NCBI RefSeq assembly: GCF_029633865.1
Contig: NC_079211.1
Span: 147,778,050 to 147,842,049 of the forward strand
Length of the DNA: 64,000 bases
Source: Lampris incognitus
Taxonomy: Eukaryota; Chordata; Actinopteri; Lampriformes; Lampridae
Reading direction: 5' to 3'
Both the position numbers and the translations under genes were made by a program. The notes beneath the pieces were generated by a model. The model was not told the origin of the DNA and did not search any database. It was given only the letters and a program-made list of their open reading frames with translations. Positions within the stretch are counted from its first letter, which is position 1; each line of letters begins with the position of its first letter. Shown here piece after piece: positions 33,461-46,877 of this stretch.

Positions 33461-34714
33461 CGGGAGTTGTGTATGGGACCAGTAGATCACACTTTACTTA
33501 CTCTGATAAGGCACACAAGATCAAGCCAGCTTGGAATAAGTATGTGTGGCTGCACATCGTGCAGAAGCTAAAGAGGCCTTTAAGGCTTGGGTCCTGGTAG
33601 GTCGGCCCAGACAGGGGCCTGTCCTGGATTACAACATGCTCACCAATGCGAGGTATAAATATGCAGTTCATTATGTTTGCAAACACAAACAAGTTGTGAG
33701 AGCGGACTCTATGGCTGAAAAGCTGCTTTGTAACAATGATACTGACTTTTGGAAGGAGCTGAGAGCTCTGAACAGGGGCAATAAATGGCTCTGAACAGGG
33801 GCAATACATGGCTACCATGCACTATGGAGGGAGTTTCTGGAGCCGATAATATAGCCCAGTTGTGGGGGCAACATTATTCTGCTTTATTTAACGGTGTTAA
33901 AAGTGACCCCTACAAAGTGGGCAATATTGCCAACAGTGACACATTGGGAATCAAAACCAATGACGTTTATCAAGCAATCTGTCAGTAAAGCAAGTGGCTC
34001 AGGACACATCACTGCAGAGCACCTTAAGTTTGCAAGCCTAAATGTTGTTGCTCTGGCCATTTGTTTTACTGGCTTCATGATTCATTGACTTGCTAGACTC
34101 TGTTGCCTGCTACTCTTGTGCCTGTCATCAAGGACAAAGCTGGCAAGGCTGGGAGCCTGGATAATTATTCGTCAGCTGCACAAGCCAGTGTGGTATCCAA
34201 AATCCTGGAAAGGATTCTATTAGATCGTTTATATGTAAATATATTGGTACCACAGACAGCCAGTTTGGTTTCAAAGCTAAACATGGTGCTGATTATCTAT
34301 GCCTTGAAAGAAGTAGCTGAAATGTATAGCGGGCAAAACTCCTCTGTTCTAATCAGATTTACGGATGCCTCTAAGGATTTTAACCGAGTTAATCACCAAA
34401 AGTTGTTTCTGAAACTGAGTGAAAGGGCTGTGCCTGACAGCATGATCAGACTCGTGGCATACTGGTATGCCAACCAGCGTATGCAGGTCAAATGGATCAA
34501 TAGAATCTCTGCTCCACTGGTGTTGGTAATGGAATACGGCAGGGGGGGCTACTTTCACCAGAACTCTTTAACGTGTACATGAATGATGTATCTGACCAAC
34601 TAAGAGGCTGCAAAACTGTCTGTATGGTTAGTAACACCCCAATAAACCATCTTACGTATGCTGACGATCTGGCTGTTCTTTCTCCTGGCAGTGCTGGTTT
34701 CAACAGCTGCTGAA
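33461..34714 (+). mobile_element. Non-LTR retrotransposon reverse transcriptase remains
   Basis: A series of broken frames: FWKELRALNRGNKWL, then SGSGHITAEHLKFA, VIKDKAGKAGSLDNYS, FTDASKDFNRVNHQKLFLKL and TYADDLAVLSPGSAGF. The order matches fingers-to-palm of a LINE reverse transcriptase, with the catalytic YADD intact but frames broken. A 22-bp word around 33764 is duplicated in tandem. The clade is not assigned. Confidence 0.8.
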
Positions 34715-35613
34715 CTATATGCTCTGGTTAATAAATGCTCTGGTTAATATATGCTCTGGCTAATATATGATCTGTTAATATATGCTCTGGCTAATATATG
34801 CTCTGGCTAATATATGCTCTGGTTAATATATGCTCTGGTTAATATATGCTCTGACTAATATATGCTCTGGTTAATATATGCTCTGGTTAATATATGCTCT
34901 GGTTCATATATGCTCTGGCTAATATATGCTCTGTTAATATATGCTCTGGTTAATATATGCTGTGGTTAATATATGCTCTGTTAATATATGCTCTGGTTAA
35001 TATATGCTCTTGTTAATATATGCTCTGGTTAATATATGCTCTGACTAATATATGCTCTGGTTCATATATGCTCTGGCTGATGCCCTGGCTAATATATGCT
35101 CTTGTTGATATATGCTCTGTTAATAGATGGTCTGGCTAATATATGCTCTGGTTAATATATGCTCTGACTAATATATGCTCTGGTTAATATATGCTCTGGT
35201 TAATATGTGCTCTGGCTAATATATGCTCTGGCTAATATATGCTCTGGTTAATATATGCTCTGGCTAATATATGATCTGGCTAATATATGCTCTGGTTAAT
35301 ATATGCTCTGGTTATATATGCTCTGGCTAATATATGCTGTGGCTTATATATGCTCTGGCTAATATATGCTCTGGCTAATATATGATCTGGCTAATATATG
35401 CTCTGGTTATATATGCTGTGGCTAATATATGCTGTGGCTAATATATGCTCTGGTTAATATATGCTCTGGCTAATATATGCTCTGGTTAATATGTGCTCTG
35501 GCTAATATATGCTCTGGCTAATATATGCTCTGGCTAATATATGCTCTGGCTAATATATGCTCTGGTTAATATGTGCTCTGGCTAATATATGCTCTGGCTA
35601 ATATATGCTCTGG
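34715..35613. repeat. 16-bp minisatellite, about 55 copies
   Basis: Unit CTCTGGYTAATATATG, tandem for 900 bp with a T/C variant position and occasional shortened or GATCTGG units. It begins directly after the LINE remains. Confidence 0.95.
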
Positions 35614-35649
35614 GTTAAACATGATGTGCAATAGCCTGTTTGCAGTCAG

Positions 35650-36160
35650 GTGGTTCTGATGACGCGCGAGGTTCGGATGGAGGGCAGGAAGTGAAAAGCA
35701 GAATGGACGAGATGGGTCCAAACTGCAACAAAGCAAAGAGAAACAGCTTTAGCGCAACAGAGTAAGGTGCAGGAATGTTAAGCTACACAAACACAGCCGC
35801 ATAACATCGCTTTGCTTTACCTGTGGCGAAGTGGTCACTGCACACACGCGCATTATCCGACTCCGCGACGGCGGCTCGAAATCCATCTTCCGGCGTTTCC
35901 GGTCAGCGTCTTTTATTTCCGCCCCTCACGAACGGCAGCTTCCGGGACCGGATAAACACGCCTTTCCGGCGTTTCCGGTCAGCGTCTTTTATTTCCGCCC
36001 CTCACGAACAGCAGCTTCCGGGACCGGATAAACACGCCTCGTAGTTTCTGGGTTTAATCGATGTGAGCACGCGGCATTTTGAGAGTTTGTGACAGCAGCG
36101 CTTCCTGTGTAGGAAATCACTTCCTGCCCTCCACCTACAGTTGGCGCGTCATATGCAAAC
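35650..36160. mobile_element. Probable non-autonomous DNA element containing a 76-bp tandem duplication
   Basis: The left edge (GATGACGCGCGAGG, then GGAGGGCAGGAAGTGA) and the inverted right edge (TATGACGCGCCAAC, then GGAGGGCAGGAAGTGA) match imperfectly over about 40 bp. Inside, a CpG-rich unit starting TTCCGGCGTTTCCGGTCAGC occurs twice in tandem (35888-36040). Confidence 0.55.
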
Positions 36161-36787
36161 AAGCTACACAACGTGTGCCGTCATGACGTGTAGAACAAAG
36201 GGGGCGCGGACCCCAACTTTCCAGATTTGTGTCTGTCAGGACAAGTGTTGTGTGTCTGTGATGAGATATATCTATATATGTGTGTGTCTGTGATGAGATA
36301 TATCTATATGTGTGTGTTTGGGATGAAATATTAAAGCATCTATATGCTGATCACGTCTGATGACGATGACGCGGATAGGCTGACATGTTCAGACCATGTT
36401 AAGACAAGTCTCTTTAGAGTGTATCGAACTGCTCTTTACTGCCCCCTTGTGGGCCAAGTTTTAAAAGGCAAGAATACGCAGGCTTCCGGGTCGCCTATAA
36501 TGTCGGTATGCGGATCTTTAAAAAAACAAAACCGAGGTGTAGTCAACTGGCTCGTCTTGTAACGCGGGACTCGGCACTTTCCAGGCTCCATAAACCTGAT
36601 GTACCAGTTTATCTGTCGCCTGAATGATCCTCATATCCCCCGTGAAAGCATTGGGATCACTGTATTTTATAAAAACTAGCAATGTTTTATTTCTATTTTT
36701 TCCGGGCTGCCCCCCGAACTCGCTGCAGTATGTATTGTAGTTTGTGTGTTGTATGTTTGCTAATGGACTCTTGATTCTGACAATAAA

Positions 36788-37262
36788 GCTGAACGGAACT
36801 GAACTAAACTGAGCTGAACCTAACTGAACTGAGCTGAACCGAACTGAGCTGAACTGAGCTGAACCGAACTGAGCTGAACCGAACTGAGCTGAACTGAGCT
36901 GAACTGAGCTGAACCGAACTGAGCTGAATTGAGCTGAGCTGAGTTGAACTGAACCGAGCTGAGTTGAACTGAACCGAACTGAGCTGAACTAAACTGAGCT
37001 GAACTGAGCTGAGTTGAACTGAGCTGAACTAAACTGAACTGAGTTGAACTGAACTAAATTGAGCTGAGCTGAACTAAACTGAACTGAGTTGAACTGAACT
37101 AAACTAAACTGAACCAAACCGAGCTGAACTGAGTTGAACTAAACTAAATTGAACTGAGTTGAACTGAAACAAGCTGAACTGAGCTGAACTAAACTGAACT
37201 GAACTGAGTTGAACTGAGTTGAACTAAACTGAACTGGGTGGAGGTGAGCTGAACTGAACCGA
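36788..37262. repeat. Pentanucleotide array (TGAAC/TGAGC)
   Basis: About 475 bp of five-base units alternating GAACT, GAGCT and GAACC. It starts right after AATAAAGCTGAACGGAACTG at 36782, like a retroposon 3' tail that expanded. Confidence 0.92.
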
Positions 37263-37309
37263 GTGGAGGTGGTGGCTCGGCGTTGATCCTCCGGTTTACA
37301 TGAAGGCGT

Positions 37310-38006
37310 GGTCTGGTCTGTGTGCAGGTCTTCCGGCTGGAACGCAAGTCCAGGTGAGCTGCTGCGACACGTCTGTATGTTAACTCTCGTCCGTCCCTCT
37401 GTTGACCGGATATAATACCGTAAACTACTAAGAAGACGCGGTCACAGCGCTGCTGTGAAGCGGCTTGGCGGTGTTGTGTTCTTGACTACTTTTAAAACCA
37501 GTTCACTGAACCGGAACAAAGAAACGCTGCAGGCGCGCTTTGTTTGTATTGAGCTGGCGAGCCCACGCCATCTTACGACGCACGCGTGCGTAACGATACC
37601 AAGCGCGTATTCTGTGTAAAGCGATCACTATGACGTCACGTCCTGCCAGCCGCAAGACACGCGTATCAGCGTCGCGACGCGTGTGAGCAGACGGAAGGTA
37701 AAACGGCGGCGGCGGTTCTCACGTTAAAGTGTTCTTGTTGTGACGTCCTGCAGAGGCGTGGGTCCGTCGTCTCACCGTAAGGACAATAAACCACAAATGC
37801 TGTTTAATAGAAGTAAACAAGTGCATTAGAGTTTATACTACAATCCAATACTGACATCACACCAAAGAAGAAGAACACGCCTACAGCGTTACGTCACATG
37901 TGAGTTACGTTACCTTTTAAATGTGGTTTACTAAACAGGAAGTGACGACAGAATTGTGGAGTTCTTCATCATCATCATCATCACCACCTGTCAGTCTGAA
38001 CGTGCC
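37310..38006 (+). promoter_or_regulatory. anxa3: anxa3 promoter region, CpG-rich, with a perfect CRE
   Basis: CpG-dense sequence upstream of the anxa3 ATG with no TATA box in a clear position. A full cAMP-response element TGACGTCA lies at 37631-37638, with half-site-like TTACGTCA near 37889 and TGACGTCC near 37740. CpG density and ACGCGT words are concentrated at 37550-37720. The sequence supports a promoter. The transcription start is not determined. Confidence 0.55.
37328..37353 (+). other. Possible anxa3 5' UTR micro-exon
   Basis: A 26-nt stretch framed by GTGTGCAG and GTGAGC, resembling an acceptor and donor. It could be a non-coding leader exon. The evidence is only the splice-like borders. 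Confidence 0.2.
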
Positions 38007-38021
38007 ATGGCGTCTTTACTG
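38007..38021 (+). CDS. anxa3: anxa3 coding exon 1 (start)
   Basis: Encodes MASLL. The ATG context GTGCCATGG is a good Kozak match, and the first three residues equal those of human ANXA3. Donor GTAAGC. Confidence 0.85.
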
Positions 38022-39488
38022 GTAAGCCGCATAACGTGTTTTTATTTCAAAACGCTCTGGACGCTTCAAACAAACACGACTGTCGGCTGATTCTTCCATC
38101 TGGGGCACTTTTGGCTTTTATCATGAGTTTGTTTTCTCCCCCAACATTTGGAAAAAATAAAAAATAAATGTCTTTCTTTCTATTAAGCGATCTTAAACAA
38201 GTATGTTAGCATAGCTTTGATCGTCCTACATAATAACTTTGATATTATGATGATTTTCTTTGCAAAGTTGTAACAGCAAAATCTGACGTAATGACAATTT
38301 TCACCTTTTTGGAGAAAAAGCTGGCTGTCTTAGACTTGCTAAGCTAACTTGTTAGCTAGCATACAATGTACAATGAATATACGTGAATAAAGTGAGATTT
38401 CTTATTTCTGAACTAAGATACTCAATTAGTAACTTGTTTGGTAACGACGACTAATAACCATTGCTAGGGATAATTTAGTAGCGCCAGGTCACCTGACTGC
38501 TGGACCAGGCTGCAGCATCCCCGCCACCCTGACAGCAGGATAAGCGGTTAAGACAATGGATGGTTAGATGGACTAATAAACATCCTCTCAGATCAGCACA
38601 CAGAAATCTTCACATGACATTTGTGGACATGGAAAAGTCATGTTTCTGCCATGACCGCTCATGCGCCTCTGGCACTTCTCAGATGTATGAGGGACAGCCA
38701 TATTTAACGATAAGAAAATCTGCAAATTGCACATAACCCAAATGAATTTGAAATATGTCTTTTTAAATTATGCAAAGTAAAGCTTTAATGAATGTAACTA
38801 TTTTGGTTACTTTATTATAGAGGGGAAGTTGAAACGTCTGGGTAGGAGGGGACAAGCCCAAAACAGTGAAATTCTGCCACATTTAAATTTTCAACACACT
38901 GAAAAAGTATTGAAATGTCATCACCGAGAGACAAATCTTTTCATAGCTAACACAACCTAACAAATACTGTAATAGTTTTTTCTTCTTCTTGGAAATCTAC
39001 CATGGGGACAGAAAAACCCCCTTAAGTGAAGAATCACCCATATATTTCTGTCCTGTGTCTGTGTGCAGGATGAGCTGGACAGTCTCGTCGCGTCTCCGTC
39101 CTTCAACGCAGCGGTAAGTTGGTCTCTGTTGGGATCTGAGCCTGTCTACACTTGATTTGGACAAATGATTTTGAGACTGAAAAAGAACAAATTGTTTGGT
39201 TTAAATGAAATAAAGGGTTTAAGGCAACAAATCAGCGTGTTGGAGAAGGGACCAGAACCAGAGGGCAGAAGTAACAAGCGAGTGAACGGGGAGTTTAGTG
39301 GGTGGGGGACTTGGATGAGAATGACCTTTTTTTTAAATTTCAATTTGTTTCCTGTGTTTCACCGTCCAGCCTGGTGGGAGGGGGACCATCAAACCAAAGG
39401 CTAACTTTGACGCAGGCGAAGATGCTGTGGCCCTCAGGAAAGCTATCGAAGGACTCGGTACAAATATTCCTCTGTTTGTCTCTCTCTT

Positions 39489-39531
<43 letters not shown>

Positions 39532-40561
39532 GTGTCTCTCTCTCTTACTGTCTGTGTGTGTGTGGGGGGGTCTCCCTCTCTCTGTCTCACAGTGTCTGTC
39601 TATCGAAGGACTTGGTAGTATCAGAAATATTGTGTTTGTGTGCATGCGCGTGTGCCCTTTTGTGCACAAGTCCAGGTTTTTTTTTCTGTTTTAACGTCGT
39701 TTTGTTGTTCTAGCAGCGGTCATCAGAGACAGTGTTATACCATCTTGACCATTACCTCTTTAGTTTTCCTGGCGATGAGGCGCCAACCTGCAGTTCTCCA
39801 TGCCTTCTCGCTAGCGATGCACGATACTGATACTGGTATCGGAAACGGGGCCGATACCCGGCTGAAATGGAGCATCGGTGTCAGAGTTTACCCAAAACTA
39901 ACCTCCAATACCAAGAGTCATGAGTAACTCTCATAAATAAAAGCAAAATGTATTGAGCTACTGCATTTCTGGCACATGGAAGCCTGTATTTGGTGGCACG
40001 GTGCCCCAGTGGTTAGCGCAGTCGCCTCATAGCAAGAAGGTCTAGGGTTCGAACCCCGGGGTGGTCCAACCTTGGGGGTTGTCCCGGGTCATCCTCTTTG
40101 TGGAGTTTGCATGTTTTCCCCGTGTCTGCGTTGGTTTCCTCCCACAGTCCAAAGACATGTAGGTCAGGTGAATCGGCCGTACTAAATTATCCCTAGTTGT
40201 GTGTGTGTGTGTGTTGGCTCTGTGATGGCATGGTGGCCTGTCCAGGGTGTCTCCCCGCCTGTCGCCCAATGACTGCTGGGATGGGCTCCAGCATCCCCGT
40301 GACCCTGAGAGCAGGATAAGCGGTTTGGCTAATGGATGGATGGATGGATGGATGGAAGTCTGTATTTCTATAATGGTGGAAAAAAAAACTGATTTAGTCT
40401 CAATTATTTTTTCTATTGACCCCAGAACTAATGGTCTAAATTTGCACTGTTCAGTAAAAGTAATGGATCGGATCGGTACTTGGTACCAGCCGATATCTGA
40501 AGATTGTTCAGTCATCATTCATATATATGTATATGTGTGTGTGTGTGCGTGTGTGTGTGTC

Positions 40562-40642
<81 letters not shown>

Positions 40643-43600
40643 CGTGTATATATGGCACAAACTTGTGCCAAGGAAGAGTTCAGATAGAGGACGGACGCAG
40701 GTTTGGCAGAACACAGGCGTTTTTATTGACAGAGTTTAATTTACATGGTTTGATGTCTGCACGCTGGGCGGGCCGGTGCTGTTGACCTGCTCTCTGCTCT
40801 CCGCCTTGCTCTGTCTGCCTTCTGTCCGTATGTCTTCAGTGTCGGTGCAGCACCCAACTGTACTGCAGAGTAAACAGAGCAGGTTGTTGGTGTGACACAC
40901 CTGAGGCTCATCATCATTCAGCTTCAGTATCATGTCTGCTGCCCGTGACCCACGCCCCGCCTCTCTCCGCGTGCAGTCGAGGCCCGACCGCGCCCCACCA
41001 CCACAATGTATAATAGGAAGTGATGCTTTATGCCATAACTGGAGTTTGATGTGTGTACTTCCTTCTGTTTCAGGCACAGAAGAGAAAACCCTGATCGATA
41101 TTCTGACCCACAGGAGCAGCGGGCAGAGACAGCTCATCTGTCAGGCTTATCTGGACGCCACAGGCAGAGTAAGACGTGCATCTGCTCACCCCATGAAGGG
41201 CATCCACACACACTATATCACTGTCTCTATCCGTGTACATACTGGGGAAAATTACTTATTTTCTCCCCAGTTGGAAGAATGGGGTGATTAATTGGCTGGA
41301 TACAATTGGGGAGAAAAGGGGGGGGTCCACCCCCCCCAAAAAGACATGGGTGTGGGTTTATGAGAGTATGCCAGAAACGTGTGCATGTGTGTTTGTTTAC
41401 CCTAGACATTGGTGGAGGACCTGAAGGGGGACACCCACGGTGACTTTGAGGACCTGCTGGTGGCGCTGGTCACCCCTCCTGCTGTGTACGACTGCCACGA
41501 AGTTATCAGGGCCATGAAGGTTTGTTTTCACCTTCTTATTCTTTTTCCCACATCCTTTCCTGTCTTTTGTTTTTCTTTGTCTGATTTCATGGATCCTTTA
41601 TAGGTGAAGACAGAGAGAAGACACCAGAAACTCATCACACAATAGTTCCTAAACATTCATCTCAGACCAGCCAGTACATTTAAACTGCTGTGGTCCCATG
41701 GAAGACATTTGCATACAGGTTTTCAAATAACACGCGACCAAATCCCAATGCAAAGCACAATGAGATCAACCAGACTATACACCATACACTCACATGTTGT
41801 TTCTTACCAGTGGTGGCTGATGCTAAAAAAATTTTTTTTTTGGGGGGGGGGGGTGTCGCAATTTACCTTGGTGCAGCACACCTGACAGCTGCTTTAATGT
41901 CCACACAGTCACAGAGTTATTAGGAAGGACGATGTAGCCTATAGATTTTATCAGGGTTCGTACACGGTGGATGATTGACAGTCAAGACGAGGCGTGGTGG
42001 TGGGTGTGAACATGATTGACAGCCAGGAGAATTGTCCAATCACATTAGATGAGAAAACATTAAAACAATACCAGTTCACTGCCAATAAAAGTGGGGGTGT
42101 CTGGGGTGCACAGAACTGCGCCCCCTGGAAAATCTGAAGAAACCAATCAGACGGCAGCCTCAGGTCACCTGCTCGCCACAGGTTTGAGGGCTTACATAAG
42201 GTCTGGTCTGGCCGGCGCCCCTCACCCAGGAAGTATATGTATTCAGGCAGAAACCAACCAAATACCATTTGAACCAACATTTAATGGCTGCTGACAGGCG
42301 CTCACAGACTGAAAACACTTGTATTTCATCATTATTTGCATCATACAACTAAATTATATTTAACATGTTTAAGTAGATTTTCATCTCTTGATATTTGGAG
42401 GGGGCGGCACCTCAGCGCCCTGTACTGGTCAGCCGCCACTGTTTCGTACACACTTTTAAACACCTAAACTAGAAAACTTCTGGAGGTCTTCAAATAGTCC
42501 AACACTCCACTGGTGGGCGTATAAGAAGAACCAATAGGCAGGATCATATCAGCCCTGTTTTAACCCTAATTCAGCGGTTTCTGTACTTTAAGAATTGATT
42601 TTGACATATTGATTTTAATTCACATCTACATCATATTCTTCTAACATTATGAGCCAGCTGGTTCATCTGGTGATGATGTTAGAGCTATTCCTACCCTGAA
42701 CCTCAGAGACATTGGAGACTAACCCTTTTCCCGAAGAAATTAATCAGATTTGACCTTGTGATGTTTACAGGGAGCTGGAACGAAAGATGGCATCTTGATT
42801 GAAATCCTCGCCTCGAGATCCAACCAGCAGATAAAAGCTCTGTGTGATGCCTACCTGCAGGGTAAAGACCGGCTCTACATTCTGAAACCTGATCAGTCAT
42901 ATTAACGCAGAGGTTTGGTGAAATGAAGTTTGGTTCAGCGTTAAATTCTCGTTGTCACAAGCTCCATGTGATAACTTTATTATTTATTTTTGTAAAATAT
43001 GAACTTTTAAGTACCATTATCGTTATAATCAGGTTGTTCGACATTCAACAACACTGATCAGTTTAACTTGAGACCCTCTCTATTGCCTATTCTAATTGCT
43101 GGTGCACCAGTAGATACATTCATAAATACGGCAGTGGAAAAAAAAAGATCTGCTCAAAGCAATAAAGGGAATATGATAGGCGGCTATCAGAAACACCGGT
43201 TGTACAGAATCTCTGGACGTCTCCATCTTCTCCTTCATCAAACGTATCGTGCTCGCATGTGAAAGATGGAACAAGTCTACAAATGGGCGAAAATGAAAAG
43301 CGTGATTATGCATAATTGCCAGGTAAAGTTACCCAACTAGCCATGCCAATTGTGCATTTATATTTGCGTTAGCCAGCTCTACCAACTCAATTTCCATTAT
43401 ATTATGGTCTGTCGTTTTGGTACCTGTCTTTTGTTAATGTAGTTTATAAGAACACGAGTTACTTGTCACTGCCATGCTGCTGGTTTGTGTTGATCCACCC
43501 TGCACGTTTTGTCACTCTCCACGTTTGTGTGTTGGTTGTCTGTCGTCATCCCCAGTGTGATTGCAGTATGAGCTGCCGTTGTGGATCCTGACCAGGGGTG

Positions 43601-45320
43601 GCGCTGCTGTGACAGGTTATCACATGGAGTCACTAGTGAACAGCTCAGTTCTGACACTGACACCGTTTACATGATGGTAGAAAAAGTGGATTTATTGTGT
43701 TAGTCCGACTAAAACAGGACTTTAAAATACATGTAAACGTGTTGGTCTGACTGAAATCGTACTAAATCGAATTTCTCGAAGTGGGACTAACACACCTAGA
43801 TAACGCGGTTGGGGGTGGATTTACTCTGGCCTGTATACGCTTCATTCGGCCCCGAACTGGCCTAGGTGTTCTGCGCGTGATCCATAGTTCCTGCGGTGGT
43901 CTTTCATCCAATAGCAACCAGCTGAAAGGGGGCGTATCGCCACCTACTGTACCGGAGTCGGACATACTTCCGTCAATAAATCGATTCTCCCCCGGTTCTT
44001 GTATACTGGGACAACGACAATAGTCCAATTACATGGCCTAATGGAGCTGTAACCGTAGCTCGACTTAACTGTGCATGTAGACCCACTGCGTGTGGTGGAT
44101 TTGTCAGTACTGCAGGGAAACAAACGATTTCGTCTCAAAAACACGAAGCACAAGTTGTCAGATGACCTCAAAACGTGTTGCGACCCATACTGTTGTTAGA
44201 GAGCACGTTAGGTTTTTTTCTCTAGTGTTATCGGTGAGATTTTCATAGCAGCGGTGTGACCGGACGGTTTGTTCACTACAACACACAAATACAAAGGTAA
44301 AGAAAGAGAGGTGAGCCATGCTGCCTGTACTTGTAAGAGCTGGTTTAACGATATTTTTCCATAGTGACACTCCTGATGTTGACAGTCATGTGTTCTTCGC
44401 CTCCTGGCAGAAACGGAGAAGAAGTTGAGTCTTGATCTGAGGGGGGAAGTTTCTGGAAAGTATTCCAAAGCCCTGCTCATCCTGGCTGAGGTTTGTCAAA
44501 TCAGATGACAGCAGACTGTCTGGACTTCTCCATCTTCCCTTTTCTCAAACTTCATGTTTGTATCGTGGTTTGGGGGGCTGTTCATCACCTCCGCTCGTGT
44601 GATGATGAATTACAGTCGGTAAATGAAGAAAACATGGTAGCTTATTGACAAAACTAGACAGGTGGAACAAACACGTTCATTTTTCTTATCGAGAAGTGCA
44701 ACTGGATGTGGAAGCTGCTGCAGCCAAGTGAAAATCATCCCATTGCATTTAGTTCCAGGAGAGATAATCATGTAAAACTAATGGGATTAAACTCGTTAAC
44801 ATGTTCACTGGTTAACAGCACAGCTCTTCTTCTCAGTCCCTTTTTATTCCAGTAGGCATGTGGGACAGCCGTCCAAAGAGATCTTTAAAATCTACATTCA
44901 AACACTGTGGGCAGCGCGGTGGCGCAGTGGTTAGCGCTGTCGCCTCACAGCAAGAAGGTCCTGGGTTCGAACCCCAGGGTAGTCCAACCTTGGGGGTCAT
45001 CCCAGGTCGTCCTCTGTGTGGAGTTTGCATGTTCTGCCCGTGTGTGTGTGGTGGGTTTTCTCCGGGTGCTCCGGTTTCCTCCCACCATCAAAAAGACATG
45101 CATGTTAGGGTTAATACTGCTGTCTGAGCCCCTGAGCAAGGCATGGCAAGACCAACTGGAGTTGGTCCCCGGGCGCTGCACGGCGGCCGCCCACTGCTGC
45201 TAGCTACACAGCTAGGACGGCTTAAATGCAGAGCGTAATTTCCCTACCGGGATCAATAGAGTATATATATATAAAAAAAGTCAAATTAAGAGCACTTTGG
45301 CCTTTTTAAACCTGGATGTG

Positions 45321-45353
<33 letters not shown>

Positions 45354-46836
45354 TTGTTTCATTTGCAGGGCAAAAGAGACGAGAGCACGGCGGTGGATTT
45401 GGTGAAGGCCAGAGAAGACGCCAAGGTGAGATGAGATTCTAGTCTTTCCCACAAACTTGTTCGCTTGTGGATGAGAAACACTTGTCGTGTTTTTGTTTTG
45501 TTTTTCTCCGGGGAAAAAAAATCCAGTTTCCTCAATATAACTGTGTCAGGGGGCATCCCGGTAGCGTGGCGGTCTATTCCGTTGCCCACCAACATGGGGA
45601 TCGCCAGTTGGAATCCCTGTTACCTCTGGCTTAGTCGGGCATCCCTACAGACACAGTTAGCAGTGTCTGCGGGTGGGAAGCCGGATGTGGGTATGTGTCC
45701 TGGTCACTGCGCTAGCGCCTCCTCTGGTCAGTCAGGGCGCCTGTTCGGGGGGGAGGAGGAACTGGGGGGAATAGCGTGATCCTCCCACGAGCTTCGTCCC
45801 CCTGGTGAAACTCCTCACTGTCAGGTGAAAAGAAGCGGCTGGCGACTCCACATGTATGGGAGGAGACATGTGGTAGTCTGCAGCCCTCCCCGGATCGGCA
45901 GAGGGGGTGGAGGAGTGGAGCAGTGGAGCAGCGACCGGCACGGCTCAGAAGAGTGGGGTAATTGGCTGGATACAATTGGGGAGAAAAAGGGGGACCCCCC
46001 CCCCCCAAAAAAAATACATAACTGTGTCCAAATGATTGTTCTGGTTTTCTTTTGGAAGTTTCAGTGTTTTTTCTTTCTTCTCTCCGTCTGTTCTGCCAGA
46101 CTCTGTATGATGCAGGGGAGAAGAAATGGGGTACAGACGAGTCCAAGTTCATCGAGGTCCTCTGCCATCGCAGCATTCCACAGCTGAGACAAAGTAAATG
46201 GTGCTTTAAACTGATTTTTGTACAGGTTGACAAAGAATACTGTTGCTTTTACGAAGACGCTTATCTTTCTTGCTGCCTTTGTTGTGATTTTTTTGCAGCT
46301 CTTGTGGAATACAAGAACATCAGTGGAAAGACTTTACAAGAGAGTGTGGAAGGAGAGATGTCTGGGGAGCTGGAGGAGATCCTTATGGCAATAGGTATTC
46401 CAGTTGATACGCATGAGACGCTGTATTTGAAATTGCTTCTATCTAAAATGTTACATATGTATATTAGGTGGGGGGAGGTTCTTTGTTTTATATTTCATAT
46501 ACGGAAATCCCGACTCAATCCCGAGGTGATGGCTGCATTGGAATGTGATATAGAAAGTTCACTTTGTGTTTTTAACACGTTTTTTTTTCCTCCAGTGAAA
46601 TGTGTCACGAGTGTGCCGGCCTACCTCGCTGAGCTCCTGTATGCGAGCATGAAGGTGAAATTATGTATAAAACAAGATATGATATGTGATATGTATATAT
46701 ATCTATATATATATAGATATATATAGATAGATAGATAGCATTTTTCCCCCGAAACTGTTGATGGTGTTATAAATGCTCAACTAATCAGGAGCGGAATATC
46801 TATATCTATATATCTATCTATATATCTATCTATCTA

Positions 46837-46877
<41 letters not shown>

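Noticed and set aside
34715-35613. CRISPR-like regular repeats
   Set aside because: The units are directly contiguous with no unique spacers, and the genome is eukaryotic.
40664-41010. Solo LTR as a firm call
   Set aside because: Kept only as a low-confidence feature: TG...CA ends and an AATAAA-like region are present, but there is no target duplication and no partner LTR or internal region.
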